Part shown: positions 1 through 6,846 of the stretch, one piece after another
Layout of the letters: each line of letters starts with the position of its first letter
Position numbering within the stretch: position 1 is the stretch's first letter
From: Acidobacteriota bacterium
Lineage (GTDB): Bacteria > Acidobacteriota > Vicinamibacteria > Vicinamibacterales > UBA2999
Assembly: GCA_013140955.1 (NCBI GenBank)
Contig: JABFRY010000224.1
Location: forward strand, 1-7,964
Direction: 5' to 3'
DNA: 7,964 nt
Made by a program: the position numbers and the translations under genes
The notes under the pieces: generated by a model
Database searches by the model: none
What the model was told of the DNA's origin: nothing
The model's input: the letters and a program-made list of their open reading frames with translations, nothing else

Positions 1-1128
1 GTGAACCTGACCGCGCGCCAGGCCCGCCGGCTGTCCGCGCGGTGGCGTCGGGCCGAGCGCCGCGTCCGTGATCTCGACGAGGCCGTGGCGCGCCTCGGCA
101 CCTGGCGGGACGAGTGGCAGACGCGGCGCGAGATCGCCCGGGCGGTGTCCGGCCACGGGCCGATCCTTGTCGGGCCCTGGCTGTCGGAGGTGGGGTACGA
201 GGTGCTCTACTGGGTGCCGTTCCTGCGGTGGGTGCAGGCCGAGCACCGGGTGGATCCCGCGCGGTTCGTGATCGTCACCCGGGGAGGGGCCTCGCTCTGG
301 TACGAGGGCCTGGGCACGCGCCGTGTCGAGATCTTCGAACAGATGACGCCCGACGCCTTTGCGGCCGGCAACGCCCGCCGCAGCGCGCAGGGACGCGGCA
401 CCGTGAAGCAGTTCGACGTCGAGGCCATGGACGAGGAGGTGCTCGCGCGCGCGCGGCGCCAGGCGGATGTCCCGGACGCCTCGGTGCTGCATCCGTCGCT
501 CATGTACCGGCTGTTCCAGCAGTTCTGGCTCGGGCACCGCGCGCCCGGGATGCTCGAGCGCCACACGCGCTACCAGTGCCTCTCAGGGGCCGCCGGCCGG
601 CTGGCCGACGGGAGCCTGGCAGGTCTGCCGGAGCTGCCGTCCGGCTACGTGGCCGTGAAGTTCTACACGGCGGCCTCACTCCCGCCGACCGAGGAGGGGC
701 ACGCGCTGGTGAACACCCTGGTGCGCGCCCTCGCGGCGCGGTGGCCGGTGGTGACGCTCGACACCGGGTTCGCGCTCGACGACCATGCCGACTACGGCGT
801 CGCCGACGCCGGGCGCATCGTTTCGCTGCGCGGCCACCTGCGACCCGCCGACAACCTCGCCGTGCAGACGGCGGTCATCGCGCGGGCACGGGCGTTCGTC
901 GGCACCTGTGGCAGCCTCGCGTGGCTGGCGCCGCTGCTCGGCGTGGAGACGACGGCGGTGTACACCGATGCCCGCTTCCTGCACGGCCACCTGCAGGTGG
1001 CCCGCCGCGCCTACCAGGCGGCGGGTGCCGCCCGTTTCTCGCCGCTCGACCTGTCCGCGCTCGGCCCGCTCGGACTGACCCTTGCCGCAAGCCCCGGCCT
1101 GCCCGCCGGAACAGGAACATCCTCATGA
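1..1128 (+). CDS. Putative GT-B-like glycosyltransferase / conserved polysaccharide-locus protein (family not recognised)
   Basis: A 375-residue protein read from a GTG at the first base. The true start could lie upstream, but bases 1-4 are GTGA, the same stop/start overlap used at most later junctions, so GTG 1 is plausible. Residues 5-45 are basic, Arg-rich and probably helical (possible short coiled coil). A conserved-looking block follows at 55-78 (VGPWLSEVGYEVLYW within it). The C-terminal half has a strand-like segment AVKFYTA (218-224), a TLDTG segment (252-256), and a segment around 286-322 with QTAVIARARAFVGTCGS. That last part resembles the nucleotide-side half of GT-B enzymes such as GT9 or fucosyltransferase-like folds. 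There is no signal peptide or membrane span, so it is probably cytoplasmic. The role as a sugar transferase is inferred mainly from fold-like pattern and context; the exact family is unknown to me. Its stop overlaps the start of the epimerase gene. Confidence 0.72.
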   Translation: MNLTARQARRLSARWRRAERRVRDLDEAVARLGTWRDEWQTRREIARAVSGHGPILVGPWLSEVGYEVLYWVPFLRWVQAEHRVDPARFVIVTRGGASLWYEGLGTRRVEIFEQMTPDAFAAGNARRSAQGRGTVKQFDVEAMDEEVLARARRQADVPDASVLHPSLMYRLFQQFWLGHRAPGMLERHTRYQCLSGAAGRLADGSLAGLPELPSGYVAVKFYTAASLPPTEEGHALVNTLVRALAARWPVVTLDTGFALDDHADYGVADAGRIVSLRGHLRPADNLAVQTAVIARARAFVGTCGSLAWLAPLLGVETTAVYTDARFLHGHLQVARRAYQAAGAARFSPLDLSALGPLGLTLAASPGLPAGTGTSS

Positions 1129-2261
1129 GCATTCGTGACGTGCTGGTGACCGGCGGCGCCGGTTACATCGGATCCCATCTGGTGGACGCCCTCGTGGCGC
1201 GCGAGTACCGGGTGACCGTCCTCGACAGCCTGGTGCCGCAGGTGCACCGCTCGGGCGCGTGGCCGTCCTACGCCAACCCGAAGGCCACCTACGTGCAGGG
1301 CGACGTGCGCGACCGCGCCGTGTTCGAGCCCCTCGTGCGCGCCTCCCAGGCCGTCGTCCATTTCGCCGCGGCCGTGAGCATCGGCCAGAGCATGTACCAG
1401 GTGGACCGCTACGTGGACGTGAACACGCGCGGGACCGCGCTGCTGCTCGACATCCTGGTCAACACCACCCATGCCGTGGAGAAGGTGATCGTCGCCTCGT
1501 CCATCGGCGTCTACGGGGAGGGCGCCTATCTGTGCCCGACGCACGGCGTGGTGGCGCCCACCATCCGGCCCGAAGGGCAGCTCGCCGCGCGCGACTGGGA
1601 GCAGCACTGCCCCGTGTGCGGCCTGCACGTGGCGTCGGTGCCGACGCCCGAGGACAAGGCCCTCTATCGCGACAACATCTACTCGATGACGAAGTACCAC
1701 CAGGAGGAGATGGTGCTGCTCATCGGGAAGACGTACGGCATCCCGTCGGTGGCCCCGCGCTTCTTCAACGTCTACGGGCCGCGGCAGAGCCTGAGCAACC
1801 CGTACGCCGGCGTCGCGGCCATCTGGCTGAGCCGGCTGCTCAACGGGCGGCAGCCGGTCGTGTTCGAGGACGGCGGCCAGCTGCGCGACTTCGTCTCGAT
1901 CCACGACGTGGTGGACTGCCTCGTGCTGATGCTCGAGCACCCGGGCGCCGACTACCTCCCGGTCAACGTGGGCTCCGGCCAGACGGTGACCATCCTCGAG
2001 ATCGCCCGCATGCTCGCGCGGCTGCTCGGCGTCTCGATCGAGCCCGAGGTCACCCAGGCCGGCCGTCGCTTCGACATCCGTCACAACACGGCCGACATCG
2101 GCCGCGCGCGCGAGACGCTCGGCTACGCTCCGAAGGTGCCGCTCGAGCAGGGGTTCGCCGAACTCATCGACTGGGCGAAGTCCACGCCCGACGCCGCCGT
2201 GGACTTCTTCGACACGGCCCTCGACGAGCTGCGGCAGAAGGGGCTGCTCATCAACTCATGA
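1125..2261 (+). CDS. NAD-dependent nucleotide-sugar epimerase/dehydratase (extended SDR) with Cys-rich insertion
   Basis: A 378-residue extended short-chain dehydrogenase/reductase acting on an NDP-sugar in the cytoplasm. Visible motifs are the Rossmann GGAGYIG at 10-16, the first acidic residue after strand 2 (D34), D60-V61 of the adenine-binding region, SSIGVYG at 125-131, catalytic YSMTK (Y186, K190), and RFFNVYGPRQ at 212-221 typical of the substrate domain. Between the SSxxVYG and YxxxK motifs lies an insertion of about 45 residues with C137-x2-H140 and C162-x2-C165, which could bind a metal. From memory a similar Cys insertion occurs in epimerases annotated as dTDP-L-rhamnose 4-epimerase (WbiB type), so that is a candidate activity but not proven. 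The start ATG 1125 overlaps the previous stop as ATGA and has AGGA at 1113-1116. In-frame sequence upstream of 1125 is only a shadow of gene 1. UDP-glucose/UDP-glucuronate 4-epimerase is an alternative. Confidence 0.93.
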   Translation: MSIRDVLVTGGAGYIGSHLVDALVAREYRVTVLDSLVPQVHRSGAWPSYANPKATYVQGDVRDRAVFEPLVRASQAVVHFAAAVSIGQSMYQVDRYVDVNTRGTALLLDILVNTTHAVEKVIVASSIGVYGEGAYLCPTHGVVAPTIRPEGQLAARDWEQHCPVCGLHVASVPTPEDKALYRDNIYSMTKYHQEEMVLLIGKTYGIPSVAPRFFNVYGPRQSLSNPYAGVAAIWLSRLLNGRQPVVFEDGGQLRDFVSIHDVVDCLVLMLEHPGADYLPVNVGSGQTVTILEIARMLARLLGVSIEPEVTQAGRRFDIRHNTADIGRARETLGYAPKVPLEQGFAELIDWAKSTPDAAVDFFDTALDELRQKGLLINS

Positions 2262-2701
2262 TCCTCTCGTTCGACGACCTCCCGGCCTACGCGGGACGCG
2301 TGGCCATGGTGGACGGCGCGTTCGACCCCCTGCACAAGGGGCACATCGAGTACTTCCGCGCGGCGGCGGCACAGCTCGACGTGCCGCTGCTGTGCAACGT
2401 GGCGAGCGACCGCTACGTGCGCACCAAGCACGTGCCCCTGCTCCCGGAAGACCAGCGGGCGGCCATCGTGGACGCGATCCGCTACATTGCCTTCACCCAC
2501 GTGAACCAGTTCGACACCGAGGCCATCCTGCGCCAGCTCCGCCCGAAGTACTACGTGAAGGGGAAGGACTGGGAGGGGAGGCTGCCTCCCGATCAGGTTA
2601 TGATCTGCCGCGAGTGCGGCATCGAGGTGGTCTACCTCGACACGGTGCTCGACTCGTCCAGCCGAATCCTCAAGACCTACAGCGAGCAGCAGAGCCGATG
2701 A
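2258..2701 (+). CDS. Cytidylyltransferase-like nucleotidyltransferase (HldE C-terminal / RfaE2 / TagD type)
   Basis: A 147-residue single-domain protein of the HxGH nucleotidyltransferase superfamily. It would transfer a nucleotide (AMP or CMP) from NTP to a phosphorylated sugar or polyol, releasing pyrophosphate. The signature runs from G20-x-F22-D23 to H26-K27-G28-H29 on the first strand and helix. VKGKDW (100-105) matches the VKGGDY-type strand of RfaE2 proteins, and DSSSRIL (132-138) stands where the family has its C-terminal ISSS/STSSI nucleotide-binding motif. The length fits a stand-alone RfaE2 or TagD domain; no ribokinase-like HldE kinase domain is fused or adjacent. Start ATG 2258 overlaps the epimerase stop as ATGA. 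A purine-rich AAGGGG at 2238-2243 is rather far from the start, so coupling to upstream translation is likely. Substrate is not determinable: heptose-1-phosphate, glycerol-3-phosphate or another phosphate are possible. Confidence 0.9.
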   Translation: MILSFDDLPAYAGRVAMVDGAFDPLHKGHIEYFRAAAAQLDVPLLCNVASDRYVRTKHVPLLPEDQRAAIVDAIRYIAFTHVNQFDTEAILRQLRPKYYVKGKDWEGRLPPDQVMICRECGIEVVYLDTVLDSSSRILKTYSEQQSR

Positions 2702-3360
2702 CCATCACCGAGTTCGAGCAGCGTGTGTTCGAGCAGACCTCCGTCTCCTCGGGCCACTACGACGCCGAGTACTTCCAGGGCGAATGGCGGGCCGACCACA
2801 ACCGGTACGACCTCGAGACCCGCCGGCAGATCGAGGCCCGGAACCCGGCGCTCATCAAGGAGGTCTTCGAGCCGGCCAACGTGCTCGACCTCGGCTGCGG
2901 ACCGGGCGCCCTCATGCACCTGCTGTGGGAGCTCGGGCTCGACGTCGAGGGCATCGACTTCGCCGAGAGCAGCCGCGGCCTTGCCACCCCCGAGGTGCGC
3001 GACCGCATCACGGTGGGCTCGGTCACCGACGCCACGCTCAAGCCCGCCAACGGCTACGAGCTGGTCGTGTGCCGCGAGGTACTGGAGCACCTCACCGTGC
3101 TCGAGGTACGGCAGGCGGTGGCGAACATGGTCCGCATGACGTCGAAGTACATCTACGTGACCACGCGGTTCCACCCGGCGCCGGCCAGCCTGCTCGACTT
3201 CACCACGCAGTTCGACGTGGACCCGACCCACATCACCCTGCTCAACAAGGACCTGCTCCGCCTGCTGTTCGTGCTCGAAGGCTGCCGCTCGCGGCCCGAC
3301 CTCGAAGCGCGGATGGACTGGGGCGGCAAGGGCCGCGTGCTGGTGCTCGAGAAGCAGTGA
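2698..3360 (+). CDS. Class I SAM-dependent methyltransferase
   Basis: A 220-residue cytoplasmic methyltransferase of the Methyltransf_11/23 type. Motif I is VLDLGCGPG at 62-70, followed by the acidic residue D87 in the GIDFAES segment (85-91) that would bind the SAM ribose. CREVLEHL at 125-132 is the post-motif strand and helix, and YIYVTTRF (151-158) is strand 5. DPTHITLLNK (175-184) resembles the DPTHxxxxxP segment of sugar- and lipid-carrier-associated methyltransferases. The N-terminal 60 residues include an HYDAEYF segment (20-26) often seen in this group. It probably methylates a glycan or nucleotide-sugar precursor; the substrate is inferred only from context. Start ATG 2698 overlaps the previous stop as ATGA, with no clear Shine-Dalgarno site. 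It ends in GTGA, giving the start of the next gene. The open frame extends further upstream, but that part is a shadow of the nucleotidyltransferase gene. Confidence 0.92.
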   Translation: MTITEFEQRVFEQTSVSSGHYDAEYFQGEWRADHNRYDLETRRQIEARNPALIKEVFEPANVLDLGCGPGALMHLLWELGLDVEGIDFAESSRGLATPEVRDRITVGSVTDATLKPANGYELVVCREVLEHLTVLEVRQAVANMVRMTSKYIYVTTRFHPAPASLLDFTTQFDVDPTHITLLNKDLLRLLFVLEGCRSRPDLEARMDWGGKGRVLVLEKQ

Positions 3361-4778
3361 CCCCGGTCCCGGATCGGCGCTGGGCCCTGGCGGCCTGGGC
3401 GTACGGCCTGCTCGTCGCTACGGGCATGGCGTACTACCTGGTGGACGTGCCCATCCAGCTGTCGGACAGCTTCGGCAACATCATCAAGGCCTCCGACGGC
3501 ACGCTCGGATCGCTGGTCTACAACGAGTTCTTCCAGCGCGGCTACCTGCGGCCCTTCCTGTGGGGACACCTCCGGGTGGTGCTCGATGTCGCGGGTGGCG
3601 ACCTGACCGCGTGGTTCCGCTGGTGGCACGCCGGCCAGCTCCTCGCCCTGGTGGTGATGTACCTGGCCCTCTTCCGGCCGCGCACCGCCACCGACGCCGC
3701 GGTGACGCCCATCGGCCTGGCGATGCTGGTCGGCCTGCACACCTTCCACGGCACCGTCCGGGAAGCGTTCCCGATCAACACCTTCATGACGATCCTGCTG
3801 TGCTGCTTCGGCGCCATGCTCGTCGTGGAGGGCCGGTGGCGGTGGTGGAAGGACCTGCTGGCCCTCCTGCTGTTCGTGTTCGCCACGCTCACCGTCGAGA
3901 GCGGGCTGCTCGTCTGGGTGGTGCTCGCGGCGGCGTTCCTGGCCGGTGCGCGCGGCGTGTCGAAGCCCGCGCAGGCGCTGCTGCTGGGCCTGTTCGTCGG
4001 GTACTTCTACCTGCGCTTCTCGGCGCTCGAGGTCGGCGCGCCAGGGCTCATCGAGCGCAGCTCGGGTTTCGGGTTCGGCTCGAAGGATCCGGAGGAGCTG
4101 ATTGCGCTCTTCGGGGGCAACCCGCTCGGCTTCTATGCCTACAACGTCGTGACCTCGGCGCTGTCGGTCCTGTTCTCCGAGCCGCGCGGCGGGGTGTGGG
4201 ATCTCACGCGCGACGTCGTCGTCGGCGAAGTGCGTCCCTACGGGGTGGTGAACCTCGTGGCCTCGACGCTGGCCACCGGGGCCATTGCGGCCTTCGCCTG
4301 GACGCGCCGTCGCGTGTGGCTGGCCCGCCGCTTCGAGCCCGACGACCGCCTGGTGTTCGTGTTCATCGGCGTGCTCGCGGCCAATGCGGTGATCAGCTAT
4401 CCCTACACCAAGGACGTCGTCATGAGCCCGGCGGGCATCTTCTTCGCGCTGGCGGCGGCGGTGTCGCTCCGGCAGCTGGCCGGTTCGCTCCCCGGCCTCG
4501 GGACGCGGGGCGTCGTGCTGGCCGCCTGCTGCGTGGCGCTGCTGTCGGGTACCTGGGCCGTCCGCGCCGTGGGCGCACACCTGGGGCTGCGGACCGCGGC
4601 GGTCAAGATGCGCAACGAGTGGGCGTACGTGGACGCCTGGATGGCCGGCGCCGGGCAGCCGAACTGGGACGATCGCGCACGCACCCTGCGGGACCGCCTG
4701 CAGCGCGACGCCATCCTCAGCCGGCCGGCCCGAACCTTCGTCGTCGGCGACTGGACCACGTGGTTCGATCACGAATGA
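3357..4778 (+). CDS. Polytopic inner-membrane protein, possible GT-C glycosyltransferase or polysaccharide polymerase
   Basis: A 473-residue integral membrane protein starting at GTG 3357, which overlaps the methyltransferase stop as GTGA. This start puts the first hydrophobic helix at about residues 9-29. Other likely spans, by eye, are near 90-106, 117-131, 142-157, 166-197 (one long or two short spans), 204-222, 260-273, 296-314, 331-348, 357-373 and 384-403, giving roughly 10-11. The first loop is long (about 30-88) and begins with D30 and D37. Acidic residues in loop 1 are typical of GT-C transferases that use polyprenyl-phosphate sugars. The C-terminal 70 residues are soluble and end in a TFVVGDWTTWFDHE segment. 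I do not recognise the family. A Wzy-like polymerase is an alternative, since that class is also polytopic with poor sequence conservation. The open frame continues upstream of 3357 but only as a shadow of gene 4. Confidence 0.85.
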   Translation: MTPVPDRRWALAAWAYGLLVATGMAYYLVDVPIQLSDSFGNIIKASDGTLGSLVYNEFFQRGYLRPFLWGHLRVVLDVAGGDLTAWFRWWHAGQLLALVVMYLALFRPRTATDAAVTPIGLAMLVGLHTFHGTVREAFPINTFMTILLCCFGAMLVVEGRWRWWKDLLALLLFVFATLTVESGLLVWVVLAAAFLAGARGVSKPAQALLLGLFVGYFYLRFSALEVGAPGLIERSSGFGFGSKDPEELIALFGGNPLGFYAYNVVTSALSVLFSEPRGGVWDLTRDVVVGEVRPYGVVNLVASTLATGAIAAFAWTRRRVWLARRFEPDDRLVFVFIGVLAANAVISYPYTKDVVMSPAGIFFALAAAVSLRQLAGSLPGLGTRGVVLAACCVALLSGTWAVRAVGAHLGLRTAAVKMRNEWAYVDAWMAGAGQPNWDDRARTLRDRLQRDAILSRPARTFVVGDWTTWFDHE

Positions 4779-5341
4779 GCCCGGCCCCCTCCGTCCCCCG
4801 CGCATCCTCGGCACACCCGGTGTCCGCCCACCGCGCAGGCGCCACGACCGGTGCGGTGGTACGGGCGGGGCTGTTCGCCGCGTTGCTGGCCCTGCCCGTG
4901 CTCGCCGCCACGGCCTGGGTCGTCGGCTTCGCCGTGCTCGAAACCGTGGCGGGGGAGACGCCCCTGTCGAGGGGCACACCGCACAACATTGCCGAGGCCG
5001 CGGGCATGACCGACGCGGGCGAGTTCCTGCGCCTGCGCGCCCAGGGCCAGGACCCGAACTGGATCTACGACATCCGGCCGGAGGTGATCTCGTCGCAGGT
5101 GCTCCGCGTGAACGCGCTCGAGGCCGCGGTGTGGAGCCGTCAGATCGCGCTCGTCGAACTCGTCGATCGCGAAGGCCTGATTCCCGACGCCGCCACGCGG
5201 CGCGAACTCGCCTGCCTGGCCGAGGACATCGGCGCCGCCGACATCGCGCACCGGCTGGCGCCGGAGCCCGCCGACACGCCCTGCGACCCGGGACAGGCCA
5301 TGGCGCGCGTGTTCGCGCGCAACCCGCCCGACCCGGACTGA
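4775..5341 (+). CDS. Single-pass membrane protein with degenerate ankyrin-like repeats
   Basis: A 188-residue hypothetical protein starting at ATG 4775 (ATGA overlap with gene 5). The N-terminal 28 residues are Ala/Ser/Pro/Arg-rich. One hydrophobic span lies at about 29-54, after an Arg-containing stretch and with no cleavage site evident, so it is probably an anchored protein with its C-terminus outside the cytoplasm. The soluble part looks like two or three degenerate ankyrin units. In the first, the AGEFLRLRAQGQDPN segment (81-95) matches the repeat's second helix and following loop. In the second, NALEAAVWSRQIALVELVDREG (113-134) matches the TPLxxAxxxGxxxxVxxLLxxG pattern. A third helix pair covers about 141-162. 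C147 and C170 are the only cysteines. Ankyrin folds usually bind proteins, so a partner role for the membrane transferase upstream is conceivable, but function is unknown. Codon use matches the neighbours, supporting a real gene. Confidence 0.8.
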   Translation: MSPAPSVPRASSAHPVSAHRAGATTGAVVRAGLFAALLALPVLAATAWVVGFAVLETVAGETPLSRGTPHNIAEAAGMTDAGEFLRLRAQGQDPNWIYDIRPEVISSQVLRVNALEAAVWSRQIALVELVDREGLIPDAATRRELACLAEDIGAADIAHRLAPEPADTPCDPGQAMARVFARNPPDPD

Positions 5342-5347
5342 GGGCAC

Positions 5348-5354
5348 AGAGGAG
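5348..5354 (+). promoter_or_regulatory. Ribosome binding site for the acetyltransferase gene
   Basis: AGAGGAG lies five bases upstream of ATG 5360, in the only intergenic spacer of the window (5342-5359). It fixes that start and allows ribosomes to load independently of the upstream genes, unlike the neighbouring overlapped junctions. Confidence 0.8.
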
Positions 5355-5359
5355 TCCGT

Positions 5360-5824
5360 ATGCCGATAGCCCCGGACGTGCAGCTGGGCGAACGTGTGGT
5401 CATCCATCATCCGGGCCTGGTCAACCTGTATGGCTGCCGGGTCGGCAGTGACAGTAAGATCGGGGCGTTCGTGGAGATCCAGAAGGGCGTGCAGGTGGGC
5501 GAGCGCTGCAAGATCTCGTCGCACAGCTTCGTGTGCGAGGGGGTCACGATTGAGGACGAGGTGTTCGTCGGCCACGGCGTGATGTTCATCAACGACCGCT
5601 ACCCGCGCGCCACCGCCGAGGGTCGCCTCCAGACCGAGGCCGACTGGACGGTCGTGCCGACCGTGGTGGAACGCGGGGCCTCCATCGGCAGCGGCGCCGT
5701 CATCCTGTGCGGGGTCCGGATCGGGCCGGGCGCGCTGGTGGGTGCCGGTGCCGTGGTCACGCGCGACGTGCCGGCGGGCGCCACCGTGATGGGCGTGCCC
5801 GCGCGCGTGCCGGAGGTCGAATGA
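5360..5824 (+). CDS. Hexapeptide-repeat N-acetyltransferase, WbpD/WlbB-like (UDP-3-amino-sugar uronate N-acetyltransferase)
   Basis: A 154-residue left-handed beta-helix acyltransferase. It likely transfers acetyl from acetyl-CoA to the 3-amino group of a nucleotide-linked amino sugar in the cytoplasm. Hexapeptide turns of the [LIV]-G-x4 kind run through most of the chain (for example at 27-72 and 106-136). The GHGVMFINDRYPRA segment (71-84) is a hallmark of this WbpD/WlbB group and contains N78 in the active-site loop. The C-terminal AGAVVTRDVPAG (129-140) and GVPARV (145-150) are the usual acetyl-CoA-binding end of the helix. Length is normal for the single-domain family. The adjacent oxidoreductase and aminotransferase genes supply the preceding steps of amine formation, which supports an N-acetyl product. 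Related enzymes of the dTDP-3-amino-6-deoxyhexose pathways (QdtC/FdtC) are an alternative, but their ketoisomerase partner is not seen here. Confidence 0.93.
   Translation: MPIAPDVQLGERVVIHHPGLVNLYGCRVGSDSKIGAFVEIQKGVQVGERCKISSHSFVCEGVTIEDEVFVGHGVMFINDRYPRATAEGRLQTEADWTVVPTVVERGASIGSGAVILCGVRIGPGALVGAGAVVTRDVPAGATVMGVPARVPEVE
5812..5817 (+). promoter_or_regulatory. Shine-Dalgarno site inside the acetyltransferase gene for the downstream dehydrogenase
   Basis: GGAGGT within the last codons of the acetyltransferase gene ends three bases before ATG 5821. The core is strong but the spacing is short, so it probably helps re-initiation at the ATGA overlap. Confidence 0.55.
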
Positions 5825-6846
5825 TCACCGTCGGCGTCATCGGGTACGGCTACTGGGGCCCGAATCTCGTGCGCAACCTCGCCGAGGCCAAGGGCGCCCG
5901 GGTGGGCTTCGTCTCCGACCTGCGCGAGGAACGTCTCGCCCAGGTACGGGTGAAGTACCCCGGCGTCGCCGTGGGCACCGACGCCCTCGCTCTGCTCGCC
6001 GATCCCTCGGTCGATGCCGTGGTGATCGCCACGCCCGTGTCCACGCACTTCGAGCTGGCCCTGGCCGCGCTGCAGGCGGGCAAGCACGTGCTGGTCGAGA
6101 AGCCCCTCACGAGCCGCGCCGAGCAGGCCGAGCGGCTCATCGAGGAGGCCGACCGGCGCGGTCTCGTGCTGATGGTGGACCACACCTTCGTCTACACCAG
6201 CGCCGTCGAGAAGATGCGCGAGCTGACCGTGGCCGGCGAGCTGGGCGACATCTACTACTACGACTCGGTCCGCATCAACCTGGGCCTCTTCCAGCACGAC
6301 GTGAACGTGCTGTGGGACCTGGCCGTGCACGACCTGTCGATCATGGACTACGTGCTGGGCCGCCAGCCGGTGGCGGTGTCGGCCACCGGCCTCGCGCACG
6401 TGCAGGGCCGCCCGCACAACATCGGCTACATGACGATGTTCTTCGAGGACCGGCTCATCGCGCACGTGCACGTGAACTGGCTCTCACCGGTCAAGGTGCG
6501 GCGGACGCTGCTCGGCGGCAGCCGCCGGATGATCCTGTTCGACGACCTCGAGGCGAGCGAGAAGATCAAGATCTACGACCGCGGGATCTCGGTCAATCCA
6601 AGCTCCGAGAACGTGTACCAGATGCTCGTCGGTTACCGCACCGGCGACATGTGGGCGCCGCAGCTCGCCCTGCGCGAGGCCCTCAGCACCGAGGTCGCAC
6701 ACTTCCTGGACTGCATCACCAACAGCCGCACCCCGCTCACCGACGGGCACGCCGGCCTTCGGGTCGTCCGCCTGCTCGAGGCCGCCAGCGCATCGATGGA
6801 CGCGCAGGGACGCCTCGTGGACATCGCGAGAGAGACACCCGCGTGA
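5821..6846 (+). CDS. Gfo/Idh/MocA-family NAD(P)-dependent sugar dehydrogenase (WbpB/WlbA role)
   Basis: A 341-residue cytoplasmic oxidoreductase. The N-terminal Rossmann domain shows GYGYWG (8-13), the GxGxxG dinucleotide loop, followed by D33 at the end of strand 2. VVIATPVSTHFELA (67-80) and VLVEKPL (90-96) carry the family's conserved segment with catalytic K94. In the C-terminal alpha/beta domain, WDLAVHDLSIMDY (165-177) gives the typical D166-x3-H170 pair. Length is normal and no domain is missing. In this context it would oxidise the C3 hydroxyl of a UDP-N-acetylhexosamine uronate to a 3-keto sugar for the aminotransferase encoded next. The N-terminal sequence resembles the broad GYGYWGPN subgroup rather than clearly WlbA itself, so the exact substrate is inferred from the neighbours. 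Start ATG 5821 overlaps the acetyltransferase stop as ATGA; open frame upstream of it is a shadow. Confidence 0.93.
   Translation: MITVGVIGYGYWGPNLVRNLAEAKGARVGFVSDLREERLAQVRVKYPGVAVGTDALALLADPSVDAVVIATPVSTHFELALAALQAGKHVLVEKPLTSRAEQAERLIEEADRRGLVLMVDHTFVYTSAVEKMRELTVAGELGDIYYYDSVRINLGLFQHDVNVLWDLAVHDLSIMDYVLGRQPVAVSATGLAHVQGRPHNIGYMTMFFEDRLIAHVHVNWLSPVKVRRTLLGGSRRMILFDDLEASEKIKIYDRGISVNPSSENVYQMLVGYRTGDMWAPQLALREALSTEVAHFLDCITNSRTPLTDGHAGLRVVRLLEAASASMDAQGRLVDIARETPA

Noticed and set aside
114..1124. Upstream extension of the epimerase frame, which would give a 715-residue fusion
   Set aside because: The extension is the out-of-frame shadow of gene 1, rich in Arg, Ala and Pro. The SDR fold begins right after ATG 1125.
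1011..2084. 357-codon open frame on the minus strand
   Set aside because: Antisense to the epimerase gene; His/Val/Arg-rich composition and no recognisable domain.
2784..3356. Upstream extension of the membrane-protein frame
   Set aside because: It overlaps the methyltransferase gene and is Arg/Pro/His-rich shadow sequence; GTG 3357 gives a normal first membrane helix.
3153..4979. 608-codon open frame on the minus strand
   Set aside because: It lies antisense across the membrane protein and its neighbours. The translation is low-complexity Arg/His/Gly/Pro-rich sequence with no motif, as expected for a shadow frame in high-GC coding DNA.
5342..5359. Possible promoter or terminator in the only spacer
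   Set aside because: Eighteen bases hold only the Shine-Dalgarno site; there is no inverted repeat with a T-run and no room for a complete promoter.
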